Shown piece by piece: positions 54,301-64,000 of a DNA stretch of 64,000 nucleotides (positions within the stretch are counted from its first letter, which is position 1; the number at the start of each line of letters is the position of its first letter). Both the position numbers and the translations under genes were made by a program. This stretch comes from Sipunculus nudus (lineage: Eukaryota; Annelida; Sipuncula; Golfingiida; Sipunculidae): NCBI GenBank assembly GCA_026874595.1, contig CM049308.1:73564624-73628623 (forward strand), written 5' to 3'. The notes below the pieces were generated by a model. The model had not been told where the DNA came from, made no database searches, and was given only the letters and a program-made list of their open reading frames with translations.

Positions 54301-57300
54301 ATTTCAAACTTGACTTGTATATGTCCCATTGGAAAAGCAAGACCCGAATTGATTTTGGGGTCAAAGGTCAAGGTCACAGGACACATCTTTAAAAAGATTG
54401 TGGATGCATTTCCAGCCAAACATTTCATCTCAGATCTTTCATCTTGCACATATAGTTCACCTGCCAAGAGAGGAAGAACCCTATCAATTTTGAGGTCACA
54501 AGGTCAAATGTGAAGGTCACAGGAGACATCTGTCAAAAAATTGGTTTCTGGATGATAATTCAAGCTTGGATTAATACATTGATTTCAAACCTGACTTATA
54601 TATGGCCCATCAATAAATCTAGACCTCTATTGATTTATATATAAAAGTGGATGATCAATATCAATTTAGGGTATCTCAAGATCTTTTTCATGGATTGGTC
54701 CCAAAATCAAGGTGACAGAAGATCTTGGATAGCCTTGTGATGTGCCAAAAGGTCAAGGTCACAGTAACAACAACTTTTAAAAAGATTATGGATTGATAGA
54801 TGGAAGAAACAATAATTGCTTGCCAAGTGTCAGTATATGCTGCTAAAATGGGGGCCTATTCTTAAAGGGGGGGGGGGGGTGCGTACTATGTATGGGGATA
54901 CTCTGGCACCTGTGGTGCCAAGAAATGTCTAGTTTTATTAGCTCAGCTGACTGTAAGTCATCTGAGCTATAGTCGTGGTCCTTTGTCCGTCGTCTGTCCG
55001 TCCGGCCGTCCGGCCGTCCGTCCGTTAACAGGGCACGTTTTAAAACTGTTGGACCTACGAATCCAAAATTCTGCATACCATTAGATGTCCCCAAAATCTC
55101 CTACCATACCAAAAATTGGGTCATTAGAACTTCGTTCCTTCGAGATATTAAGGAAAAACCTCCGTTTTCCATAAAAAAGCAATTGTTACACTTCAAGTCT
55201 GCCTAGTATCAAAACCACTGATCTGTTTTTGATCATATTTAGTATTCATATTCTTCCATATATTTTCTGTGCACATACCAAAAATTAAGTCAGTATTGGG
55301 TATTATTTTGAAGTTATAGGCCCAAATATAATTCAATTTTTTAAAAATCAGGAAATATATTTGCTCACTTAACATGAGAATGGCTGAAGCTGAAGACTTT
55401 TTTTCAGGAATATAACTTTATTTAATCAAGATTCAATTGTTTGCCCAAAATTAGATCTGAATTTTGCAAATTTTTCAAGTTATTAGCATAAATAAAAAAT
55501 TAATACCTTAAATTTTGTCCAACTTTGGCAGTGGCACGTTTTTTCCCTGTAAGCACTGTTAATTTAATTTTCACAGCATATATACATAAGGATTTAATCT
55601 TTTCAAATCTGAAATTTCAAAGAAATTGTTTGAAAAGAGTAGCTTTTATTCAAGTTTTCATACACCATGTCAAGTGTTGTTTATATCTGGCCCACCTAGT
55701 AGTACAGCCTTCACTTGCATTATGTAACCCACCCCAGGCAGCTTGCCTTGACCCAGCTTGGCCACTACTAGCAGGCTTCTCCTCTGCCCTGCACTCAACC
55801 CCCCCCCCCCCCCCAGCTGGTGCATAAACTAGATGAATGTTATAATTTTCTGTATTTTATTTTATTCTTGGACATGCTATATTTTAGATTTTGGATTGTA
55901 CCACCAGGGTTACAATGATTAAAGTGCACATTTAATTGTGTCCACAAAGTGATGTATTGCTATGAAAGTATAGATGTTCATCAAATAAGTAATGCTTTAC
56001 TTCAGAAGAGTAAAACTTCACCAGGTGTGAAATTGACTATTAATTCCAGTTATTAATTATAGCTTAGATTGTAATTAGCATAATGATATTGTTTGTCCCT
56101 CATTCAACCAACAGTGTGTATACTTTATTTGAAAAGATGTTTTTATTTTATCAAATTTACTGAATCTTTTATTTTATTTCGGTGAATAAAATTAAGCTTG
56201 TCCTGAAAACTCCAATGTGCAAAACTTTTTAATAGGAATTCAAGGAATAATTTTTTGTAGATGCCATATTGTGGCATTTTTTTCTTTTTCATTCAGTTTA
56301 AACATTTGATTTAAAAATAATAAAATATATGTGTATGCATAATATGACCCAATGTGAGCTACAATCTGGATATATAATGATTGCAACTTAGAATTCTAAT
56401 ATTTTAACTTATATTTTCACTTTTATATTACAAATTTATAACACATGTAAATAAAAAAAATGAATCAGATAAAAACTATTGAGAACTTTACTATAACCAA
56501 GTAGGAGGGCCCCTTTCCTCTTAGCTTCTCATATGCTTATATAAATATAAAACATTACAATAGAATATTTTTCATATTTTGCATTTGCAAAAATTTCAAA
56601 CTTTTGTCATGACCCATTGGTCCTTTGTTTATATTCTGGATTCTCAACATCATTGTTTGGCTAAAACTGAATAAATACCAGACATGGTGCAAATACTTTG
56701 CAAATGTATATGAATATGAATATGAATATGTACTCCATTATAAAATTTCTTGCATAAGAATGGGAATTCAGGTAAAAATGAAAGTATATGAATACCAGTG
56801 CAAATACTTTCAAAATGTATTCATGAATGCATATATTCTATAATATTAATTTAATAATTAGTTCAGTTATATTTTATTAAAAAATCATATGATTCTCTTG
56901 TTATTTTTAATAAATATTATATTGGCACAACATTTGTTATTAAATTTTAATAAATAGTTAAACTCTTTTATTTTATGTGCTGCTTATAAGTTATATGGCC
57001 AGGTCAAAATCTGTGTGACAATAGCACTCCATTTGTTAATAAAATAAATGAAATCAATCCTCTTCCCTGTCTCCAAAAATACTATCAAAATCATACATAA
57101 GCTAAACACCAACAACTCATAATAAAGCTGATATTTATTACCACACAAAACCAGCATATGCCTCTTTCCCAAATCATATTTTTTATCATATATAACAGCT
57201 TAGCGCCGTGACCCATGGGTCCCTTGTTTTCTGCTTGTTTTCATAAAAGATTCAAGAGATCATCTTTAGATAAAAGACGAAAGATACTGGTCCCTTTAAT

Positions 57301-60300
57301 TATCACTCCATGGACAGTGCCATCATGATCATGCTCCAGGCTACTGTTTTAAAATTAAGTGTATGCTCATCTTCCATTGGTAATGTTACTTACCACCAGC
57401 CTCCACCTGTGCAGGATCAAGTGTGTGGATAAAAATCTTTTAGACTGTGGAGATATGTACAAAGGTCACTCAGTAAAACACAGAACGCTCCATTTCAGTA
57501 GCATTTATGTGGTAAACACTTAGCAGTCACTAGAGTAGATTTAAATTGTCACCAAGAGAAGATATTATTATAATTGCCATTATAGTAATATGTTTTCTTA
57601 TGCCTGAAAATAAGAGGTTATGTATCTAAGCTAGTACTCTGTACAGCATGTAATTTCTTGTACAGCACACCTCTGTTCAAAGATAAACATCCCATAGTAG
57701 GCTGGTTAAATACCACTTGTTTAAAGTGAATGCATTTACTGTGAAGGATATTTTAAAAATTAAAACATCACAGCTGCTAAAACAGTGTCTGATAAATGAC
57801 TTTATACAGCTTGAAAAGGCTGCAAGATTTTCATAATTTGTCCAGCCTGGTAGTTGATATATAAATATTGTCAAATTTTCAGCTTTTTTTATGCCCCCGC
57901 CACAAAGTGGCCGGGGCATATAGTTTTACCCATGTCCGTCATTCCGTCATTCCGTCCTTCCGTCCTTCCGAAATAAAACAGTTGTACGGACTTTTTTTCG
58001 CAATGCCTGCAGATATTGGCCTGATTTTTGGTGTGTGGGCAGATAATGACCAGTTACAGATCGAGTTCGCGTTTCGTCCCGGTTGACCTACTTTTGACTG
58101 TTTTACGGCTCCTTAACTTAGAAAATTTCATGAAAAATAGAAATTTTCATGACAAATACACATGTACGGACTTTTTTTCGCAATGCCTGCAGATATTGGC
58201 CTGATTTTTGGTGTGTGGGCAGATAATGACCAGTTACAGATCGAGTTCGCGTTTCGTCCAGGTTGACCTACTTTTGACTGTTTTACGGCTCCTAAACTTA
58301 GAAAATTTCATGAAAAATAGAAATTTTCATGACAAATACACATGTACGGACTTTTTTTCGCAATGCCTGCAGATATTGGCCTGATTTTTGGTGTGTGGGC
58401 AACTAATGACCAGTTACAAATCGAGTTCGCGTTTCATCCCGGTTGACCTACTTTTGACTGTTTAACGGCTCCTAAACTTAGAAAATTTCATGAAAAATAG
58501 AAATTTTCATGACAAATACACATGTACGGACTTTTTTTCGCAATGCCTGCAGATATTGGCCTGATTTTTGGTGTGTGGGCAGATAATGACCAGTTACAGA
58601 TCGAGTTTGCGTTTCGTCCAGGTTGACCTACTTTTGACCGTTTTATGGCTCCTTAACTTAGAAAATTTCATGAAAAGTAGAAATTTTCATGACAAATACA
58701 CTAGTACGGACTTTTTTTCACAATGCTTGAAGATATTGGCCTGATTTTTGGTGTGTATGCAGATAATGACCAGTTACAGATCGTTTCGTCCCGGTTGACC
58801 TACTTTTGATTGTTTTACGGCTCCTAAAAATAGAAAATTTCATGAAAATTAATTTTTATGACAAATGTACATGTACAGCCGTTTTTAGCCCTCAGCTCAT
58901 AGGCTGATGGGCTTTTGTCGTCACACAAGCTGTCCGTCTATCCGTCCATCTGTCTGTCGATGTCCGTCCGTCCGTCTGTCCATTCCGCATCTGTCAACTT
59001 TTACCTTGTGAGCGAGATATCTCTGAAAGGATTCACCGTTGGAATTTTATTTCATCAGTGAAGATAAATATCGATAAAATCTCAGTCAAGTTCGAAGATG
59101 GGTGACCTTGACCCATTTTTCTACATTTTAGAGCTGATTATAGAAAAACCCTCAGAAGCTTATATCTCAGGAACCATTGTGTGGATTTTCACAAAACTTA
59201 CTATGATCATTGGGACTTATGGTCTGTAAGTTCTGCACAATTTTGGTGGCGTCACCTGCAATTTCTGATTTTTTAATGAAATTTTATCGGATTTTTCAAT
59301 TTTGGCCTTTGTGCAGGATATCTCCAAAGGTATTCAACTGAAGAACTTCATTACTTCAGTGCTTTTGCATCATATTTACGAAATCTTGGTCAGGTTCAAA
59401 GATGGGTGGTCTTGACCTACTTTTCAAGGTCACAGAGCTTAGTATAGACAAAAAACTTAGGGGGATATTTCTCAGGAAGCATTTGGTGGATTGTTATAAA
59501 ACATGGTACATACCTCTCCAATTTAAATTTATAACTGATTACTTGCTTTTGCTAATATTCTAGTTTCGCAATACAGTGCTTACAGATACTGGCCCAATGT
59601 TTGGTCTGTAGGCGCATAATGACCACTTAAAGGTCAAGATCGCGTTTCATCCCAGTTAACCTATTTTTGACCATATGACAGATCCTGAACATAGAAAATT
59701 TCATAAAAGAGAATTTTTTATGAAAAATGCACATGTATGGACTTTTTTTCACAGTGCCTGCATACTGGCTTGATTTTTGGTGTGTTCCTTGATAATGACC
59801 CGTTACAGATCGAGTTTGCATTTTGCCCTTCTTGACCTACTTTTGACCATACAACACCTCCTGAACTTAAAAAAATTTTACAAAATTTAACAAATGTTTC
59901 TAATTTGCCCCAGGCGGGGGCATTCGTGTCGTACCGACACATCTAGTTATTTATTAAGATCAGAATGGTGATATGGTAGCACAAGAGTGGAGAATAAATA
60001 ATTTATGAACTTGTAAAATTACAAAACATCCATTTCTGTTTTTAGCTCAGCTGACTATAAGTCATCTTAGCTATAGTCGTGGTCCATTGTCCGTCGTCCG
60101 TCCGTCTGTCTGTCCGTCCGTCTGTCCGTCCGTCCGTAGATGAGGCACCTTTTGAAACCGTAAGACCTAGGAATCCAAAATTCAGCATAATGTTAGATGT
60201 CCCCAAGATCTCCTACTAAGCCGAAAACTGGATCTTTGCGACTTCGTTCCTTTGAGAAATTAAGGAAAAACCTCATTTTATTAAGGAAAAACCTATTTTC

Positions 60301-63300
60301 ACACTTCAGGACTGCCTAATATCAAAACCACTCATCTGTTTTTCCTCATATTTACCATAAATATTCCTCTATATAGTTCCTATGTACATGCCAGAAATTA
60401 GTCTGTATTATATAATTTAAAAAAGTTATGGGCCCAAACATAATGCATTTTGTATTAAATCAGGAAAGATATTTGAACACTTAACACAAAACATATTAAA
60501 GCTATGGACTTTTTTTCCAGTAATATAACTTTAATTAATCAAAATTAAATTGAATACCCAAAATTAGATCAAAATCTTTAAAATTTTTAAAAATATTAAC
60601 AAAAATAAAAAATTGGTACCTTAAATTTTGCCCAATTTTGACCATGGCACATTTTTTTCCTGTAAATACTGTTGATCTAATTTTCACAGCATGTACAAAT
60701 AAGGATTTAATCTGTTAAAATCTGAAATTTGAAAATAAAAGCTGCAAAATTAGGCTAGTTATTGAATTTTTTTTTAGGCTCTTGTTGTATTCCCTTACAT
60801 TGTCAAGCAGTCCACAGTGGTCACTGTTGGTCATTCAGTGCAGCTCTGTATGCTCCCAAGGTTGTTGGCAAAATGTTAGATGTCCCCAAGATCTCCTACC
60901 AAGCCAAAAACTGGGTCTTTGCGACTTTGTTCCTTTGAGAAATTAAGGAAAAACCTCAATTTTTATTAAAAACCTATTTTCACATTTCAGGACAGCCTAA
61001 CTACCAAACCACTCACCTGTTTTTCCTCATATTTACCATAAATATTCCTCTATATAGTTCCTATGTACATGCCAGAAATGAGGTCCCTATTATATGATTT
61101 AAAAAAAGTTATTGGCTCAAACATAATGCATTTTGTAAAAAATCACAAAAGATATTTGATCACTTAACACAAAACATTTTAAAGCTATGGACTTATTTCC
61201 AGTAATATATCTTTTATTAATCAACATTAAATTGTACCCAAAATTAGATCAGAATCTGTTAAATTTTTTAAAATATTAGCAAAAATAAAAAATTGGTACC
61301 TTAAATTTTGCCTAAATTTGACCATGGCACGTTTTTTTCTTGTAAGTACATTTGATTTAATTTTCACAGCCAGTACACATAAGGATTAAATCTGTTAAAA
61401 TCTTAAATATGAAAAATAAAAGCTGCAAAATTAGGCTAGTTATTGAATTTGTTTGGAGGCTCTTGTTGTATTCCCTTACATTGTCAAGCAGTCCACTGAG
61501 GTCACTGTAGGTCATTCAATGCAACTCTTTATGCTCCCCAGGCTGTTATGTAATCCCCTCACTCTGGCAAGCCCTCTCTCTTGTAGAGCTTGATCAGGCT
61601 GCCAGTTTAAATACCACAGGGAGCCTTTCTCTCGCCCCCCCCCCCCCCCACCCCATTCTGTTGACAGACCTGTAGTACTCAATACAAGATGAATCTTATA
61701 ATTTCACATTTTTTCAGCGATGAACTGTAACAACAGAGACCCCTCACTGAACCCACTGCTTCGATACACAGGACTAATATACAAGACAAAGCTGATAATT
61801 TTAATGTTAAAAAATTCTTTTTGTTGAGACTTGGACAATTTTGATTTTTTTTAAAGAAAAAAATGTTCAGGAATTTAATCCTAATATTCATATATGGTAA
61901 AATATTAGGACCTAATGACAAGATTTAAGAAGATATAAATACTTTGTAGCATTTCGTTCATATCTCTTAAAGTTGGTGGGGCCTAGTTATCTAGTTTTTA
62001 AAATTAGAATTATTGGTCAAACTTTGTGGGATTAATTTTTAACTCATATGGCCATATATTTAGCTTTTGAAAAATTAATTACCTTCACACATTATTTGTT
62101 TATGAAATGGAACTTTTATATGACACTTACCGTAAGCCCATTTTTTCCCTTGGTGCATCACTAAATGGTTTCAGGCCAAAGGTTTCATTTATTACACAGT
62201 TCATATGCCTTAGCTCATGTCCATTACTCTATAATTTACAGAGTTTCATTTAAGCTGGGCCATTTTCTCTTAGCTTTTCAAATGGTAATATACATGGAAA
62301 AACCATAAGAAACAAAAATATTTTGCAGTTACTAATATTTTCCAAAATTCAGCTGAGCGACGTGACCCATAGGTCCCTTGTTTGTAATTTGTAAAACCGG
62401 TTAACTTTGCTATTTTTCTTTCAGGTTGGATGGTTTGTTGAATAAACTCCAGTCCTTGACAGCAGGTAAGTTCTTTAAATGTAGCTGTGAATATCAGACT
62501 TGTATTGGACAGGTAGGCCTTCTTTGAGTCACCATAGTCATATGTCCTATTGCATCATTATTTGTGTAAACTTCTGTTAATCTTAACATCAGGCAATGAA
62601 TGTTAAATTAATACAAAAGAAAACATGAATGTGCAAACCAAAGAGTAAATCTCATTTCATTGGTAACCAGTCATTCCCTGTGCCATGTACAAGTTGGCTA
62701 TTGTCCAATACAATCCATGTGAGACAAGCTTGTATACTTACAGTCAAAAATTAAGCAAACATGCATTTTGTTTAGCTGTAGCTTTGAATTTTCTCACTCA
62801 GGGCAGGTGTTGTTAGAAAGTACATATCTAAGGATTTGTCTGGTTTATTTTGAGTGACAGTGTAAATGTAGGAGCATCTTTCGTCTGCATGAACACATTT
62901 ATTAATCAGCAGTCATCGCCAATTTTTAACTTTATCTATTTAACATGGATTGTACAAATACTCATTATAACTAATGCTCAGCACTCTCCATGGCTCAGAT
63001 TGTTGCCATTAGTAGTCTTGAGAAAAACAGGAATGAGAGGCAGGAAGACCTGGAGAATATTACTTTTGTGAATTTGTGATATTGTTAAATTTCAGGAAAG
63101 AAGATCTCACTTAAGCACAATTGAACATGTATTCCTGCAGCCAATAGCTTGAATTCCTTATTGCATAAGTTATTTTATATTTACTTTGCAGGAGCCCCAG
63201 CAAAAGCAGCAGATTCTCAAGAAATACACATCAATGAAGCAGTCATAGGACCAGCTGGGGCCGATGCTGTACCAGCAACAAGGCAGACAGTACAAACAGA

Positions 63301-63416
63301 TGAACAAACTGTGGTACAGTCAGTCAAGAAAGAACAGAAACCGCCAGATGAATCTCAGCCAACCGTCGTTACCGTCGACTACCAGGAAGAAGAGCTCAAG
63401 ATCATGGCTGATACAG
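45338..63416 (+). CDS. ZC3H14: ZC3H14 (nuclear poly(A) RNA-binding CCCH protein), first five coding exons
   Basis: ZC3H14/Nab2 proteins bind poly(A) RNA and limit tail length in the nucleus. Exons: 45338-45373 (MEIGAEISQKIR), 51143-51185, 51715-51829, 62425-62465 and 63192-63416, with GT/AG and consistent phases; the gene continues past the window. Exons 1-4 encode the N-terminal PWI-like fold, with SAIKSKLVDLGAYV, DDELPDYIMVMVANKKTQ, AQMTEDLNLFLGNNTEIFTLW and LDGLLNKLQSL. This is nearly residue-for-residue like the vertebrate protein. Exon 5 encodes a low-complexity linker (AVIGPAGADAV, EEELKIMADTG). The CCCH fingers would be downstream. The start was chosen because the 12-codon exon matches the family's MEIGTEISRKIR start and splices in phase. 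Confidence 0.93.
45922..49248. mobile_element. Putative foldback element with palindrome-array ends
   Basis: The left end begins TATACGCACGATATCGTGC. The right end, reverse-complemented, begins TATACGCACGATTTTCTCGTGC. Both ends are about 170-bp arrays of short palindromes and near-palindromes of the type CACGATATCGTG (exact at 45928-45939, 45958-45969 and 45988-45999). GCC flanks both sides (45919-45921 and 49249-49251). The interior (about 46140-49080) has no recognisable transposase. Boundaries come from the inverted 12-bp match. Confidence 0.45.
50190..51060 (+). repeat. HINE-like element with about 110-bp tandem core
   Basis: It starts near 'taagcccgtctatgacagg' with the usual 'gtccgtctgtctgtt'. 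It continues as several units around 'aaatccacatatatttaatgaggtcagaggtcacaa' and ends with a GCACC ATTTGT GGTGC hairpin at about 51039-51054. It lies 82 bp before ZC3H14 exon 2. Confidence 0.5.
51941..52650 (-). repeat. Interspersed repeat R10, copy 2 (ZC3H14 intron 3), interrupted by a MITE
   Basis: Inverted relative to 16200-16935: it starts 'cacagcgctttacttataggcctactgcctatatcgtaagcgctg' and ends 'atttccgctgccttgggagcaaag'. An insertion of about 160 bp (52398-52561) splits it. Confidence 0.65.
52398..52561. mobile_element. MITE-like insertion within repeat R10
   Basis: The ends TTGGGTGTGTTGCAATAA and (reverse-complemented) TGGGGCCTGTTGCAATAA form imperfect inverted repeats of about 18 bp. 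The undisturbed R10 copy near 16325-16335 reads straight across the site. No coding capacity. Confidence 0.6.
52853..54932 (+). mobile_element. HINE with nuclear-receptor-like AGGTCA arrays (ZC3H14 intron 3)
   Basis: The left end is GTATCTCCAGACAAAATTGGGATAC. The right end is a GGCACC TGT GGTGCC hairpin, AAGAAATGT and CTAG (54929-54932), then T. The left third resembles the element at 2331. The rest is about 4-5 diverged units of roughly 280 bp containing 'gaggtcaaaggtcaaggtcacagg' and 'gaggtcacaaggtcaaaggtgaaggtcac'. GGTGGCGCCACC occurs at 53177-53188. Confidence 0.7.
54940..57226 (+). mobile_element. HINE, family AGCTCAGCTGAC, long copy
   Basis: It starts 8 bp after the CTAG of the previous element with the AGCTCAG..TGACT GTA AGTCATCTGAGCT hairpin and 'gtccgtcgtctgtccgtccgg'. 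It ends GTGACCCATGGGTCCCTTG|TTTT. A second end-like sequence (CATGACCCATTGGTCCTTTG, about 56608-56627) suggests a nested or composite structure. A C16 run lies at 55799-55814. Confidence 0.6.
57890..59946 (+). mobile_element. HINE with 180-bp tandem core and nested element
   Basis: The left hairpin is TATGCCCCCGCCAC AAA GTGGCCGGGGCATA. The right end is a GTGTCG TAC CGACAC hairpin, AT and CTAG (59943-59946), then T. The core has four near-identical 180-bp units (phase points 58141, 58321, 58501, 58681) containing 'cggactttttttcgcaatgcctgcagatattggcctgatttttggtgtgtgggc', with a further diverged unit on each side of the nested element at 58886-59563. Confidence 0.75.
58886..59563 (+). mobile_element. 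HINE nested inside the 57890-59946 element
   Basis: It starts with an AGCCCTCAGC TCATA GGCTGATGGGCT hairpin and 'gtccgtctatccgtcc'. It ends TTTTGCTAATATT and CTAG (59560-59563), then T. On both sides lies the 180-bp unit of the host element. It contains GGTGGCGTCACC at about 59243, a one-base variant of the shared palindrome. Confidence 0.6.
60044..62380 (+). mobile_element. HINE, family AGCTCAGCTGAC, long copy with internal duplication
   Basis: The start hairpin is AGCTCAG..AGCT and the end is CGTGACCCATAGGTCCCTTG|TTTG, 44 bp before ZC3H14 exon 4. The interior contains a direct duplication of about 0.7 kb: 'gttagatgtccccaagatctcctac' at about 60192 recurs at about 60876, and 'agctgcaaaattaggctagttattgaatttg' appears near 60740 and 61422. 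Confidence 0.65.
62466..63191 (+). other. ZC3H14 intron 4
   Basis: Plain AT-rich intron between exons 4 and 5. Nothing else recognised. Confidence 0.7.
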
Positions 63417-64000
63417 GTAAAGCAACACAAAACTAAACTTAAAGCAATAATGGCTAAAGAGCACTCCTTTTATAATGGAATAAAAAATTATGAATGAGTT
63501 CAGTGAAGTACTCAGTTACAAGGGTATATATATATATATATAATAAATATATATATATATATAAAATATATATATATAAAATGAAGCATGTTTCAATGCA
63601 AAGACCAATAGAAATGTTTTCATAGGCACTATCGTATTCAGGCCTTCTGTGAAGACATTCTGTCTCCGGAATGTAGGCCATTCTGGGGTCACCTCTGTGA
63701 CTGGGTGGATCTACACCGACACTCCCCAGGCCCCTTACTTGGTGCCATTTGCAACAGGGTGATATAACAACCACTTTTATTGCCTGGGATCAGACCCACA
63801 GGATTAAAACAAGTCCAGCAAGCTTCACTGGCAAGACTTGTAGGAGTGGTTTTATATGCAATATCACATGTATATATAATATCCAAGTTCCCTTTTTCCT
63901 TTTATCTTTGTTATGTGTATAGATCTATCTTTGTATTAAGTCACTTTTACAGACTACTGTAACTAACAGTTCATACTGCTCACCAGCTGAGCCTCTTGAC
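63417..64000 (+). other. ZC3H14 intron 5 (start)
   Basis: It starts with donor GTAAAG and contains a TA-rich microsatellite (about 63524-63580). No exon seen before the window end. Confidence 0.6.

Overview
The window is animal genomic DNA: AT-rich, with intron-split genes carrying GT/AG junctions, many microsatellites and dense interspersed repeats. The repeat style (short elements with a hairpin at each end around tandem cores, resembling the pearl/CvA-type elements of oysters and mussels) suggests a lophotrochozoan, most likely a bivalve mollusc. That assignment is inference.

Three host genes are supported. (1) The 3' end of ZFYVE19/ANCHR, an abscission-checkpoint regulator, lies on the + strand: four exons from 350 to the stop at 5768. 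(2) A complete kynurenine 3-monooxygenase gene (KMO) lies on the - strand: 14 exons from the ATG at 29303 to the stop at 10131, 459 codons with every junction in phase. (3) The 5' end of ZC3H14 (nuclear poly(A)-binding protein) lies on the + strand: five exons from a 12-codon first exon at 45338 to 63416, continuing past the window. ZFYVE19 and KMO are tail to tail; KMO and ZC3H14 are head to head.

The KMO-ZC3H14 intergenic space holds the most interesting object, an 8.8-kb Ty3/gypsy LTR retrotransposon (31241-40085, - strand). It has two 221-bp LTRs that differ at one base, a 4-bp target duplication, a primer binding site and a polypurine tract. It encodes Gag with a zinc knuckle, protease-reverse transcriptase and integrase. 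At the gag-pol overlap is a UUUAAAC slippery heptamer, followed 5 nt later by a potential H-type pseudoknot. After integrase, where retroviruses carry env, it has a third ORF that joins a zinc-finger-like N-terminus to a TatD-type metallonuclease with all expected metal ligands. A splice acceptor ends exactly at the ATG of this ORF. This copy is damaged: RNase H is missing and several frame breaks are present.

The rest is intron and intergenic DNA filled with Helentron-like non-autonomous elements: a terminal hairpin, often a tandem core, and a second hairpin followed by CTAG|T or CTTG|T. Several of these otherwise different families carry the same 12-bp palindrome GGTGGCGCCACC, and one carries arrays of AGGTCA-type nuclear-receptor half-sites. 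Other items are a 3.3-kb putative foldback element made of short palindromes in ZC3H14 intron 1, a MITE-like insertion with its empty site elsewhere in the window, a decayed LINE fragment and a THAP-domain remnant.
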